The notes below the pieces were generated by a model, which was not told the origin of the DNA, ran no database searches, and was given only the letters and a program-made list of their open reading frames with translations. Made by a program: the position numbers and the translations under genes. Below, piece after piece: positions 15,001 through 30,000 of a stretch of 41,942 nt of DNA. Position 1 is the stretch's first letter, and every line of letters begins with the position of its first letter. This stretch comes from Zooshikella harenae (GTDB lineage: Bacteria > Pseudomonadota > Gammaproteobacteria > Pseudomonadales > Zooshikellaceae): positions 1 through 41,942 of the forward strand of contig NZ_JAGSOY010000043.1 of assembly GCF_018837975.1 (NCBI RefSeq). The letters are read 5' to 3'.

Positions 15001-18000
15001 TAAAGCCAACAGACACTAACCGCTTTTTAATGCGAAGTGGTTTGGAAACATATGATGTTACCATCCCTGATCGTCCTGTCCGTTTAGCGCAGTTAAGAAC
15101 TGAAGGACCTGTTACTGGTATTGCTGTGACTGATGGTGTGGCTTATTTAGCAGCTCAACAGGAAGGCTTATTGCTTGTTGATATTAATGATCCTGCTAAG
15201 CCATTTAGGGTAAGGTCACTACCATTACCTGGTCAGCTTGCCATGGATGTAGCTGTTGATTCCCAGAATAACATATTGGCTTTAGCTGTAGCCGATGAGT
15301 TGGGATCAGGGTTTATTCGCTTTGTTGATTTAGCGGATGATGAGTTAGGAAAGCCAGCAGGTTATAGCACAATTATTTTTGAGCCAGCAACGTCTGATAG
15401 TGCAACATCTGAATCGAGTACCTTGCAAGGTCAGCCAATTGATATTGCTTGGCAAGGTGATAGGCTGCTGATTTTATATCGTGCACAAAATCGCCTGAAT
15501 CTGGCTGAAGTTTCAGGTTTTGGTCAAAATCTAACAACACGAATTCACCCTATTAATATAACGGAAGCTGAAGGCATTGACCGGCTTCAGGCATCCATGC
15601 ATGTTGAGTTTGGACAAATCCATGTGGGTACACGTAACCGGCAGTGGGTACTGATTCCTGATGGGTCAACAGGGGCTTATACGCTCAGTCATTGGCAAAA
15701 ACGTGAAAAAGGTGGAGAGCTGTTTGCGCAAGGTGGACAGCTGATGTCTTCTAATCAATCAGGTGTTGTTCAGGTTCGTACATCCCACTTGGCTATATCG
15801 CAAGTAACTCCCGTTACAGGAAGCGAACTGACTAAAAAAGAAACTATTAAACTCAGATTTAATAATCTTATTAATACTGATCCTGAAAAAGTGAGCGACT
15901 GGGTTACGTTGAAGGCTGAAAACGGGCAGCCAATTAACGGTGAGGCTTTTCATATTAAGGCCGAAAATACTCTTGTCGGGGCACTGGTTACTGTTAGTTT
16001 TACTGAAAAAATGCCATCAGGTTTATTTTCACTGAACGTATCTAAAGCTTGGACTGATCTTTCTGGATTGGAAATGGTGTCAGGACTCAATGCTGAATAT
16101 CATTTCTTATCAGTTGAACGCCCTGTTGTTCAACGTATAGAACGAGTCGTTGCGGATGATAATCTGAAAGAGCGTCGTCACTTATTCCATGGTGAGGGTG
16201 ATGAGTCCGTAGCTGTATATGGAGAAAACTTTAAGTCCAACATTAAAGTCTGGGTGGGTGAAACACTTGTTACGTCGTCTGTTGATGTGACTGATGCGGG
16301 TACTCAGATGATGTTTAAAATGCCTGAGCTTAATTTAGGTATTGCAGCGACTACGCTCCCATTGGTTATAGAACAAGATGGTGTGCGCACTATAAAGTTT
16401 GGTGCATTTACTATTTTGCCTCAAAGTTATATTGAAAGTTTTTATCCATTAACAGGTCCTCCTCAAGGAGGAAATCGGATTAGTATTTATGGCCGTGGTT
16501 TTAGTTATGGCATAACGGTTAAATTTGGAAATACTATTGCTGGTGACTTAAAAGTAATTAATAGCCATCATATTGAAGTCCGTGTACCTGCGGGTAACTT
16601 TGGCTATGCACCTATTACGATTGAACAACCAAATTTTCCTGGGGAAATTGCAACAGCAACAGATAAATACTTTTATGCAGGTAAAGAAGTTGGTTCAGTC
16701 AACTTGCCTGCTGATGTTCCAAGTCCAGTATCTGGCGTTGTTCAACGCGATCAGTTGTTATATGTCATCACTGGTGGAACATTTAATGTTCGTGATCGTC
16801 AAGGACGTTCACATAGAGCGTTGCAGAGTTCTACTGCTCGATTATCTATCATCAATGTTGCAGATCCAGTAAAACCTGAAGTAATACAAAAGCAGGATGC
16901 TGATAAGACATTTAAACCATACCATTTTAGTGCTTCACATTTAATAAATGGGTTTACTGATTTAGCTCAGGAAGGGAATCACTTGTTTGTTGCGGGTGGA
17001 AATAAATTGTTCCATCTTGATGTTACGCTAGCAACTGACCCACAATTTTTGGATGACTATGTTGTCTCAGGCGCTATTCGTAGCTTGGCTCTTCATGAGA
17101 ATTTACTTTATGTCGCAACGAACACAGGTATTGATATTTATCGTGTAGAGGATGAAACACTACAACGGTTACACACCCTTACTAATAGAGACATGGGGGG
17201 ATCTGCTGAGCGTGTTCGTGTCGTTGGTGACAGTCTATGGGTGGTGCAAAAAATTGGTCGTAAACTTATTCAAGTTGAGTTAGCGACTGGTAAATTTAAT
17301 ATCACGCGCAAAGTTGAAACAACCAATTTATTGGGTGAGAGAATTCAAATAGAAGATATTTGGGTTCAAGGTCATCTGCTATTAGTGGCAACAGCGGGTA
17401 ATGGCACAGTACAAGCTTATAACTTAGACAGTGATGACTCTGCGACACGTGTTGCTGAGCTTAAATTAGCTTATTTGATTCCTAATGGTGATATTGCTGC
17501 CAGACGTATTTATGTTTATGGGCAGACACTGTATGTCGTTGCAGAAGAAGGGGATATCCAACTATTTGATATTTCACCATGGTTGGCAGGTGACTATAAA
17601 TCAGATCTTAAACTGCATTACTACTATGCAGTAACAGGAAATACAACGGCGCTTTCAGTATCACCAAGAGCTTTATATGCAGGTACTGTTTTTGGTTATG
17701 TTCAAGGTAAAGCGGTTGAGAATCCTTTTGCTGCAGACGAACTTCCCCTGGCAATGGGTGGAGGACTGAATACAATTGAAAATGACTTGTTGACAGTGAT
17801 GGATCAGTTTCCAGAGTCTGGAGGGTTTATTGCTGGAGGTGAAAAAGTCCGTGTTCAGTTTAATCGTCTACTGAGTAACCGGCAGTTAGCAAATGATATT
17901 AATCATTTACTCACCATCACTTTGTCTGGTGTGCCTGTTGCTGGTCAGGTAAAAGCGTATACAAATAATGCAGGCACCCAGTTAGTATTTACCCCAGATC

Positions 18001-21000
18001 AGCCTTGGACAGCAGGTAAGCAGTATTATGTTACTTTATCTGGTGGGGTAATGGACTTACATGGTCAGACATTAGGGGCTGATTATAGGTATCGTTTTGT
18101 CGCTACAGGACAGGTGCGTCCAAAATTTGCCTCTGTGAAGCCTGCATTTATTGGCTGGAATAGTGGAGAAACCATTGTTATTTCTGGGGAAGGTTTTTCC
18201 AAGGAAACTCGAGTATCGGTTGCTGGTCAAGAAGTGCCCCAATCAGCTATCACCTTACAAAGTGCAAACCAAATAAAAGTTGTCACACCTAAAATGCCTG
18301 AATCTCCAGAAAATAATCTGCTTGTGGGGATAAAGGTAAGTAATGGTACGTTGAGTCACTTTAAACCAGCACAGTTAACGTATGTTGCTGACCCTCGAAT
18401 TACTAAAATTGCAGGGTATAACAGAGAAAATAATGCATTCACCGCATCAACATTATTTAAATTTAATAATCAGGATGTCATTGCTATTCAAGGTAAAGGC
18501 TTAAGTCCTGCAACTAAGATATTAATCAATGGGCAACCTGCTGAGGATATTCGTTTTGATTCCTCAGGACAGATTAGCTTTCGATTGCCTGCCAATACGT
18601 TGGGTACCTTAACAGTCAGTGTTCAAAATGGCAGTGGGCAGCCTGTTATTAATCAAGAGTTAATCATCACCCTTGACCCACAAAAGCAGATAAATGCTAT
18701 TCAAGGCTGGTTCCGTCAGGGGACTAATCTGGTTGTGTGGCAGCAAAATGAGTTTCGTTTATATTCCACATTGGAAAGTGAAATACCACTGTTGTTATCT
18801 ACAGCGAATACTAACAGGCCTGTACATCAAGTTGTTATTAACCAAGGTTATGCGATTGCTTTAGTGGGTAATGGCTGCGGTGAAACGGTAGATAGTGGTG
18901 ATTTAACTAATGGTAAGCGCTGTGATGTTCAAGTCTGGTCATTAAAAGATCCATATGCGCCTAAGCAAGTAAATAATATTAATAATGCTAGAGGTTTCTT
19001 GCTTGATCGGTTGCACGCTTTACCAAATGGTGTAGTTAGCTTTTCTAAACAGCATATGGTATTGGCCAATGAACTTGGTACAGATTTATTAAGAGTAGCG
19101 CTAACGGATGCTACAAATCCGTTAATTGATGTTGCTGTTTTTAACAATTATTTGTTGCTGCTGAGAAATAAGACAGTAGAAGTGCGTGCAATCGCAAATC
19201 CTGCGCAAGTAGTCACCCAAATTGATCATGCTAGTTTAGAACCTCATGGCTTAAATGTTGATGGTTCAGTAGCACTTTTAGCTGGTCGTAGCATGGTCCA
19301 GCTTTTAGATTTGAGAAAGCTCTTGGTAGAACAGAAGTTAATACCTTTTACGCCGCAAACTATTAGCAATGTTCAAGCAACAGCATTAAGTGGCGAATTA
19401 CTGGCAGTTGTACACTCGAACGCTTCTCAGACTCAGCAGTTAACAGTGTTTGATATTAATATTGGTAAAGGTCAGGGTGAGACTGATCTGTCTACGCAAT
19501 TAACAGAGTTATTACCTGTTTATCTGGAATCAAACTTTGGCAAAAATGATAAGCTAAGTTTACATGGTAGTTTGTTGGAGTGGAGCCTGGGTAACAGTTA
19601 TTACAACCTGAAATTACCCATTGCTAATGCATATCAGGTATTACCAAAAACATTAGCGAGAAAAAATAGTGTTATTCAGCTTTCCACATCAGGTGAAAAT
19701 GAGTCCTGGAAGTCTGTCATCCTTCAATTACATGATGCTGAGACGGCTGAGCCGTTGCCTGGTGATGTTGAATTATTAGGGAATGTGTTGACATTCCAGC
19801 CACGAGGTAAAGATTACACGTTAGACAGTCGGTATGCGCTAAGCTTTTTTAACCCACCCAAACAGACCGTTAATTTACCTCTTATGGTGTTTGACATGCC
19901 TCGTCAGGTACAAACTGCGAAGCTGTTTGGTTGGGAAACTGCGAGCGTTAATCAATTAACGCCTACTGCTACAAATAATGACAGAACGACAACGATTATT
20001 ATGAGTGGGCAGCAATTACAGCAAATAACAAAAGTTGAAATTGCGGGTATAACGTTATTGAAGTCGGCAAATGATTTTTCTGTCAATGATGATGGTACGG
20101 AACTTACTTTTGCGGCTAAGTTGACTAAACAGGGATTACATACCCTAACATTAACCAGTTCTGCGCAATCAATCGTGCTACCTGCTGCGGTTAAAGTGTC
20201 TGAAAAACTCGTTTTAAGTACAGCAACGACAACTCACCCTGATAATAGCAGTGATATGCAATCACTGATTAGTGATACTGGTGGGAATATTGTTCAATTA
20301 GAGGGTAAAGGGCTAGGCACTGATATAAAACTCTATTGGTTACAAGCGGAAGAGCAATTTGAACCAAACTTTAGTCGTCAGCTGAATTATTCCTTTGCTA
20401 ATGGAATCATTACCTTTTCTGTTCCTGTTGTTGATAAAAAAACACGTTATCGTCATGGTAGTCTTTATCGTGTTGTAGCCTACCGTCAGGCTACCAATGA
20501 GCAAGCTTCGCTTAGTGCTGAGACTATGTTGAAAGTGGTTGATGATACGGTACCCACAATCAATAAAGTCCGTAACTTGTATTATCAGCAGCCTATTAGA
20601 ATTGAAGCAGATGAAGCCATTAAATTTGACCACTTTTCAGTAAGTCGTGTTTTTAAAGATTATGAGCATCATGATCAGCCAGCTGAAGATGTCACCGCAT
20701 TTTTTACTCAGGATAAATATGTTGCAGATAATGTCATTCAAATTAAAGCTAAAGATGACTATGCAATAACGCATAATGCTCTCTATCGTATTACTATTGA
20801 AGGTATCCAAGACCTTCATGGTAATTTAGCCCAAGGTATGGGAATTACGGCAGGTAAGTATCAATATGAAACACTGACCAAGGATAGACTCCCACCTCGA
20901 AATCTAAAACTAGTACGAACAGATACGCAAGAGGCTATTACTGGCACTTCTGAAACAGGTACTCAGCAGGCTGTTCTCACCAAGAATAGAGAATACTGTT

Positions 21001-24000
21001 TAGTACCATCAGCCGAAGATAATTATGCAGGTCAATTAAGTTATCGCTATCGATTATCTTATGATGGTGGGTTTACCTTTGGCGCTGAACATAGCGTAGG
21101 TAATAGTGTTACACAGTGTGCCAATAGAAAAGGCTTCAAGCTTGCCGTAAGCAACAAAGCGTCTGGTTTAGCGATTAAATTAACGGCAAGTGATGGGTAT
21201 CAGAAGACGGAGCAAACATATCATGTTGTGCTGAAGGAGCCTGTTGTTAATCTTACAAGCTTTAGTACTGCACCTAGCGAAGTAGAAGAAGCAACGCGCG
21301 CAGCACTGATATTTACCATTAATGGTGATGTAGACCTTATTAATTGGCAGCATACACAGCTACAAGTGAATTTAAATGGTCAATGGCAGCCTGTTGATAT
21401 AACGAATAAAACAACAGATTTAGCTGCTCGAACTGCAAGTATCATAGGGAATTTGTCACAGCCAAAAATTAATGCACTAAAAGCTTACCGTGATGCACCA
21501 GAAGGAAATAAACCTAAATCACTCACTATTCAAACACGTTTGGCGGTTAATTTAGGGTTTGATCTCATCCGCTTTTTAGAGGCTCAATATACTCTGAACC
21601 TGGATAAAACAAAGCCAACAATCAGCATTGTTTCACCTAAGCATGATGATTTTGTGCCCTATGGTGAACCTGTTGATGTACTGATTAGGTCGTTTGATAA
21701 GTATGGTATAGAGCGTGTAGAGCTTTCTAATAGCTATGAAAATGGTGGAGCATGGCAGAAACTGGTAACACCAAACCACTATAGTTTTACGCCAACCAAA
21801 GAGCAGCCAGCACAAAATATTACACTGAAAGTGCGTGCATTTGATCCTAATGGTAATCAGAGCGATGACGGTGCAGATCTTAATCGCTCAACTGTTACGG
21901 TCCACCCTTATGACCCAGAAGCGGGTGCTCCTCAACTGAAAATTCTGTCACCGCTTGATGGCGCTGTTTTCCATGAGAAACAACCCGTTACCTTTGAAAT
22001 ATTAATGCGTAATGTTCTGGAGGCGAAGCTTTACTTAGATGTTGCTGGAAATACTGAAGATCCACGCAATCCAGCGCCTATTTCTTTACAGCGAAGCCTG
22101 GAAGATAAAGAACAAGTTTTTGTGACCACAACAATTCCAGCAACAAATGAAGAAGTGGTTGTACTGGCTAGAGTTGAATCAGGTAGTGCTCTGAAAGGGC
22201 GGGTTCATCTGAACGTGAAAAAAGATAATGGTATTGATCAGACCCTTGCCGTTACAACACTACCTCCTGCAAAAATGCTATCAGGCACTGAGCTTTCTGT
22301 ATTAGCTGAAGTAACCCCAGAGATGGATGACTACAGTAGTGATTCACACTTAACTGTTAAGTCGGGGGAAAATATGCTAACTCAAGTGGCCTTAGCCGAT
22401 GGACTTCATTACTGGTCAACACCAAATCGCGCATCTGAACTGGTTGTGAATGCAGAACTTAAAGATTTATCCGGTCATTCCAAAAAGGTCGATCAGTCTA
22501 TACAGGTTCTGCCGTACTTTAATAGTGGAAAACAGTCGCTGTATAAAGTTAAAGATGCCACTTGGGAAATTTCTTCACTTATTTATGCGCCAGGATTAAC
22601 CAAGGCAGCAGGATTAAACGAAAGAGATAATTCCACACTGGTATGGGTAGAAAATAACCGGACAGGTGGCTTTATACTCCGTACGCCATCACAAGCACTC
22701 GTGTCATCACCCATTGGACGTGCATTATTTGTGGGCTTTAATGGGCAGCAACTTATTGCTCAAGTTCTGAAAAATGGTGACGATCATTTGGTGGTTTATC
22801 AACAATCAGAAGCGGGTCAGTGGCGTCAAACATTGGAGCAGAAACTCTATGGCAATGTGCTTGGTGTGAATGGACATACTGTCTATGTGCAATATGGGCA
22901 GATGTTAACAGCGCTGGTTTTAACAGCTCAGCCAACTTCCGGTCAAATACAAGCTGTACCCACTGCAGGGATTAGCCTTGCAGATCCGATTGAATCTGTT
23001 GTATTAGCGGATGGTAGATTATTTGCATTGACATCAGCAGGTCTTTATCAGTTTGCTTTGGTCACTGAAAAAGGCTTTTTACAACTGAAACAGCAGTGGT
23101 TTGTTGCATTACCTGAGCAAAATGGTTTAGCGGTTAAAGGGAATCAAATTGCAACCTGGCAACAAAATAATGTGAGTGTTTTTGAGCTAAGCGATGAGCA
23201 TGCATTAATTGAGCAAGTTGCCTTTAAGCAGTCACTAACAGCCAATATTAAACAAGGGTATTGGGACCAGCAGCGATTGTGGTTGGCAACAGAGCATGCG
23301 CAACGTCAGCTGTGGCAAGTGTTTGAAAAAGGTGAGCATGTTGCAGATTATCATGCAGCACAACTTGTATTTACCCCCGATGCAGTTATTGAAAATAAAG
23401 GCCAGGAAATACTGACACGCTCACTACAAGTCTCATCAGCTTCAAGCAAGCCTGAGTTTAGTGTTAGTGCGCTAGCAACAGGTTGGCGCATTAAGCTGAA
23501 TGATTTACCACTTATTTCAGAGCCTATTGTTTGGTTGACCGATGATCAAGATAAGCGTTTAGTTGCTCAGTGGTATGAGGCTAACTCACTGCTCCTGCCG
23601 TATGTGCAGAATATTTCCACGGTTAATGTTCACTGGCAAAGTCGACAAGGTAATGGGGTTAAAGAAGTTGCTTTACCAGTATTTAGTGGTCAAGTGACGC
23701 CTCACTGGCAACCACCTCAGGGTAATTCGTTAGCCAAAAATGCATTAATACCAATTTACACAGCGCTTTCAGCGGAAAGTCGAGTCAACTCTGCCGCCAT
23801 GAATAATCAACATGCTATGGCGATAGTCATGGATGGTATTGCTCAGTGGTGGCAATTGGATAAGTCAGAGCAGGGGACTGTTACTGTTGATGTTAATCAG
23901 CAAGGGAGCGATTTAACCTGGCCCTTACAGCCTGCCACTGCAGTCAATACAGGGTTAACCGTTTTACAGCCACAACATAACACTCGCTTTTATGAAGGTG

Positions 24001-27000
24001 ATGACATAACGGTTGAATATGCTTTAATCAATAAACAACAGTTTCACTATGTTGTGGTTGGGTTATATGACTTTAATGAACAGCTGGTTTTTCGTCAGAT
24101 AAATAGTTCCGCGCAAGGAAAATTAAGCTTTAAACTACCTGCATTAAGTGGTGAGCAAGAAAATTATCATATACGTGTTGACGCTTATGCTGGTCCACAC
24201 TTCAATTACGATAGCTCATCGGTGAGCTTCAGATTAACACCTAAATTTACATTACCTGTACCAAAACTCTCAGGTGTTCCGCTTTCTATCATGGCGGGTG
24301 CTGAGCTTAAGGTAATGCTGCTTAATGAGTTAACCACAGGTGTCTACAGTCAGCTTGTATTGAAAAACAGTACAGGTGATGTACTGGCAGCGGGTGATAA
24401 GGTACTGACTTACCAAGTGACAGGTTCAGAGCCTGAAAATCAGCTAAGGCTTGATGCTGTCATTGCTGATGACTTTGGTAATCGCAAGTCTACAACCAGT
24501 GTTATTCGTATTATAAAACCATTTACCTTTAGTAAGCAGGCACAATCATTAAGTTTTGATGTGTTGTTACCCGATGTTGGTTTTAGCTGGTATTTACAAG
24601 GTCGAGAGCTTTTTATCACTACAGAAGGTAATTCCCGAGGGAAAAAAGTCACTCAGCTTGATAATGATCTTACAGTGTTACAGCGAATGGGAGACCGATT
24701 GATTGGACTTGATCCTGGCTTTGGTCTGCTGTTTATGGACCCGGAGGAAAATTTCCAGCTGGTTGGGCGTCACCCTTTAGCTGAGCTAGCAGGGTTTACC
24801 CATAATGGTGATGAGTTAGTTGCTTGGAATAAACAGCAGGCTTATCGCTATAAAATACGTGGTAATGCACTTGAAAATGAAACGACGTTCAGTACCAGTA
24901 GTATACGTGGAGGCTATGCATCAAGCTTTATACAAAGTATTCAGTGGCAAAGTGACTTTTATCTGCTAACCGCAAAAGGTTTATACCCATGGAGAGCCGC
25001 ATCACCAACCATTGAATTTAACGATGCACGTTGGGCGGTAAGACATAATAATGCACTTTGGGTTATGGCTGATCAGCATACGTTACAGCGTATTTCTACC
25101 ACAAATCAGCGTATTTCTATAACACTACCCATGGCGGCAGATCAGGCGGTTGGTGTTGGTAGTTACTTATTGCTCATCAACCATCTTACAAAAACTGTGA
25201 TGGTGCTGGATACGTTACTGGCAGATCAGCCTCAACTCGTTGGACAGTTCCATCTTGCCGAGTTGGCATCTAGTGAGCAGGTACAAGTCCGGTATGGACA
25301 AGGTAAGCTCTATTTGGGTGGTGATACAGGTGCCGTATACAACATTGCATTTGAGAAGGAAGGGAGCCAACTGCTGCTTGCGCCAGAAAATAACCAAGGT
25401 GAAGTACATCAGGTTGCACTTGAAGGTGGACGACTTCAAGTAGCGGCTAAGCATTATGGGGCTTATCAGCGTTCCTTCCTGCAAGGTATTTGGCAGCAAC
25501 AACATTATGTATCAACGCATACAGACAATGTGTCTTATGTTTTACCTGCTGGAGATACTCGTTACCTGGTGTTAAATGGTAAAGAACTCGTCAGCATTAA
25601 AGGTACAAAAAGAGAGGTTGTTTTAGCAAATACAGCAATTGATCATGCGGTATTGACGCCAGAATACATTGTTGTTGCGGCAGGTAGTCATGTAACGTTT
25701 ATTCGCAGGGGTAGTCATCAGGCTTATCAAGTCACCTTAGAAGGTGGACGTACCGTTGAGTCGATGACACATCTGCAAAATATTATTTATGTGGGTACAC
25801 ATGATGGCATCGTCTTCCGAATTGATGTGGGGGCATGGCCTGTTAAAGATTATGCGGTCAGTGTTGAACCTGTTTATATGACTACTGCTCAGGCAGGACA
25901 TGCTGCTGAGGCTGTGCGGCATATGGTGGCAGGTAATGAGCAATTGTATGTTGTTGGTAAAAACACAGAAGATGGTAAAGCAAATGAACTGACTATTGTT
26001 GATTTAGTGACCCTTGATACTCGTAAAGTGAAGTTGTCTGAAGCCACAGATATAACTGCTTTACATATGAACTCAGGCTTATTATGGGTGGGTTACCGAA
26101 AAGATGATGGTAATGTGCTAGTAAGTGCCTTCCATGTAGCAAACCAACAATGGCTGCCTAAATTAACCCAGCACTTGTCTTCTGAGGTGAAAGTCAGTGC
26201 CCTTGCTGTTGAGCATAACTGGCTTGCTATTGGTTTAGGGACAAATGGAGTCATGGTACGTCAGTTACCTATGGCATTGATGGCCAGTGCTTCTCAAATG
26301 GCTCAACCAAAACAACAGTCTACTGTTGCGCAAGGGGATCAATTGCATTTAGCCCTGGATAGTATTCAAGGGATAAAGGCCGTTCAGTTCATGGTGTCTA
26401 CTGTTAATGTCCCTGAACTTTCTGATCGAGATATAAGCTCAATCAAACGTGAAGAAATGATTATTGGGGCTGCTCATCAAGCGCCCTTTGAAGCCGGTTT
26501 GATTGTGCCTGCTCATTTACGGAATGGTCAGCCTTTCTATATTAGGGCTCGTGTTGAAACCTACACGGGTGAAGTGATTGAAGGGGCTGAGCGTTTAGTC
26601 ACCCTACAAGGTGAAGAATTACCTGGCAATCCATTCAGCGTAAGTTTGTTTATTGATAACAAAAGCTATATGCCTAAACCGTTTGAAATACGGGCAACGG
26701 TTAATGACGCGCGTTATCCCATCCAGCAAGTGGAATATTATATTTCAGACAAAGCGGGTGATAGCGAGGGCAGTTATGAGTTGATTGGTAAACACTATGG
26801 TCCAGAATATGTGATTTATCGGAATTATGGTGAAGAGCGTAATGGCCATTTTATTAAAGTCAGAGCGATTGATATTTATGGTAATACAACAGAGTCTGAG
26901 CCTATAGCCTTTACCCGACAGTTTGATACTCATCAACCCAGTGCAAGTTTGAAAGTACGTGGTGATGCTGTGTTGACTGATACTAAGCAGGTTATAGAAG

Positions 27001-30000
27001 GTCAAAAATTTAATGTGATAGGTAATTATCAAGACCAGGAAAGTGGTGTTGATGTCGCCTTCCTTTATAGAAATGGTGATCTGGTAAAAGCAGAAGTGGG
27101 TGGTCATCAGATCCAATTTACGGAAACAACAGCAGTAGTTGGTCAAACCCTTACCTACAAACTTGTCGTTCGTGATCATAGTAATCTAGAAACAACACAA
27201 GAGCTGACTTATCAGGTTATAGAAGATAAGCGTCCAGCATTAAGCTCATTGATGGTGAATGGTCAACAAGTATCGTTGGATGCTATGAGTACATCGAATA
27301 TTCGTATTCGTGAAAGTAGTGCATTTAATGTAAGACTGGCAGCCAATGATGATGTGGAGTTAGCTGCAGCAGAAATCGCCTGGAATGGTTTCCAACATAA
27401 AGCGACTTTGGCAGGGCGTAATGATGCTGCACGTTTTAGTCTGACAGATATGCGTGACTTACGTGTGTCTGAAAGTGGCTTAGATACTGAGTTATCTGTC
27501 ACTGTAAGTGATAATGCAAAACAGCAACGCATTTACACCATTCCTGTAAAACTCACCCGTGATCAATCACCTGATGCGAGTCAATTAAACGTTAGCTACC
27601 CAGCGGCTGCTATTTATGGGGCTAATCTCGCCCTTACCCTCGATAATTTATATCGTGTCGATGATGGGGGTGAAGACCAGCTGGCGGTTCAACTTTATCA
27701 AGTGTTAGATGGTCAGGATCCTGTACTTGTCATGGAGCAATCAGCACGCCGTGCCCGCAGAATGAGTGTACAGTTGCCTGTTAAGCTACCTGAGCAAGAA
27801 AATGATACTTATCGCTTTAAAATAAAATTAATTGACCGGTTTAAGCAGTTTGATGAAACACCGGTTTACCAGGTTACATTGACTCAAAAACCTAATCAGA
27901 TTCGTTTTACTCAAGAGGGAGAGGACCATCTAAATCCAACGACTGTTGTCGTGGGTGAACAGGCGACATATCAAGTGCAAGTACTTGATCAAGCTGGGCG
28001 TCCAGTTTCCAGCCAGCCAGTTGAGTGGTTTGTATTGGATCGGGACAATATGCCACGTTACCCATCCGCAAACAGTACAACACAGACAAATACGGCAGGT
28101 ATTGCCCGCTTTACTTTAAATACAACACTCAAAGCGAAAAAATATTTGCTCAAGGCACAATTGGCTCGGTATAGGCAAGTCGCTGCGCCTACCATGTTAT
28201 TTAGTGTGCTGCCGGGACAAGCGCAAACCCTAGACCTTGACTATCCACAACAGGTTACTGCGGGAAGTGGATTTACACTACAGCTGGCTGCCTATGATAA
28301 AGCTGGCAATCAGGCTGATCTTAGCGAAGGTTCTTCTTTAACGTTAGTGTTGCCTAAGGGATTCCATTTTGGTTTTGCTAATGAGTTGCATGTCATGACT
28401 CAAAATGATCAAGAGCAGGCACAACTTGATTTGAGAAAGCACCAAAATGTAGCCATTCAAGCGGCTAATAAAGCAGATAATTACTCTTTTATACTGAATA
28501 CTGCAGGATCAGAGCTGAGTGATTTAACGTTAAGAGTTAAAAAAGGTCAGTATTTTGTTGAGGTTCAACAACCAGAAATTGAAGTTTTAGCTGCTGCACC
28601 TCATCATTTTGATATACAACAAGTGAAGGTTGAGAACCACTATTTAGGGCGTGAAGAGGTGTTAGAAGCGGGAGATAAAGTATCTTATTCTCTTGCACTG
28701 ATGGACGTATTTGGTAACACAATAAAACGTTTACAAAATAGTAGTGGACGCTGGGTGAATGCGAACATACAAGTCGCGTTAAAAAATAAAACGGAGCTTC
28801 TTGAAGGTATACAGCTACCTGAACAAGTTCAGTTGTATCGTGGAGCGCTAACCAAGCCTTTCACGTTAACAACAGAAAAACCCGCAGACATAATATTTGT
28901 TGCAGAAGCCAATCAAGGCTTGATGAGTGATCAGCCTGTTAGTAGCACCATTCAGGTTACATTTGTTAAACGTTTACCTGCTGTTATGAATTATGGCTTT
29001 AAACAGGTTGTTAACTCTCATATTACGCCTATTGAGTTGTTATTAACTGAACCATTACAGCCTGAAAGCCTGGACCCAGCTAAATTATCATTATTGGTAG
29101 AAGGGGCCGATCAACCTGCTAAAGGTCTATGGGAATTATCTGATCAGCAATTAACGTTTACACCTGAATTGCCTTTACCTGTTGGTGCAGTGCTTAAGTT
29201 AAACACTCACAATACAGGCTTAAAAGGTTTAGCGGCAAATGATGAAATGCTGCCACAACAACTCTCCATTAAAGCCGCGGATGTGCTTATAACACCTGTT
29301 GATACGCTTACACGTGTTAATGAAGAAACACAGCTGGTTGAGTACTTTGTGCTTGAAAATAGTGAGCTTGAAATTAAAGTCCAAGCGAGTGATTGGGTAC
29401 GACGTGGTTTTCATACTGTTTGGCAGTGGCAAAGTGGTGAGCGTGATGAAGAGGGTAGATTGGATGTAGGTGAGTACAAGTATCAAACTCGGGTACCACT
29501 AATAAAAGATCGCTTAAATAGTGAAGAAAAGCCCTATAAAGATGGTGCTTTAGTTGAGTATCAATTAATAGCAATTGAAGATCGTAGTGAGTCGCCTATT
29601 GTTGGTAATCGACTGGCCTTTAATATCCTGATGATTGGGGCTGACTATGATAATGATGGCATTAATAATGAGCTGGAGTTTGCTACAGAAGGCTTAGATC
29701 CGTTAAACCCAGACTCAGACGGTAATGGTATTCTTGATGGTGATGACGATCTGGATAAAGATGGATTATCAAATAAATTAGAATTTACCCATGGCACTGA
29801 CCCTGTTAATCCTGATACGGATAATGATGGCTTAAAAGATGGATATGAATGGCAATATGGCACCATAACCAAAGATGTAAATCGATTGGAGGACTTTGAT
29901 GGTGATGGAATTCCTGATGTTGTTGAGTTTATCTCAAGCTCTAATCCTGCTGATGCAAACAGCTATGAAATTGATCCCTTCTATATTACTGAGCTTAAAA

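Noticed and set aside
6636-20545. Recent DNA-level tandem duplication of the super-repeat
   Set aside because: Similarity is seen in motif order at protein level only; no long near-identical DNA stretches were found between units.
26745-27179. 144-codon open frame on the minus strand inside the giant gene
   Set aside because: It lies opposite a well-defined coding frame with Ig-like domains, has no recognisable domain and no ribosome-binding signal. Other short antisense and offset frames are rejected for the same reason.
29640-29975. RTX (GGxGxD) calcium repeats implying Type I secretion
   Set aside because: The loops are D-x-D-x-D-G TSP3 loops with D-P-x-N-P-D spacers, not glycine-rich nonapeptides.
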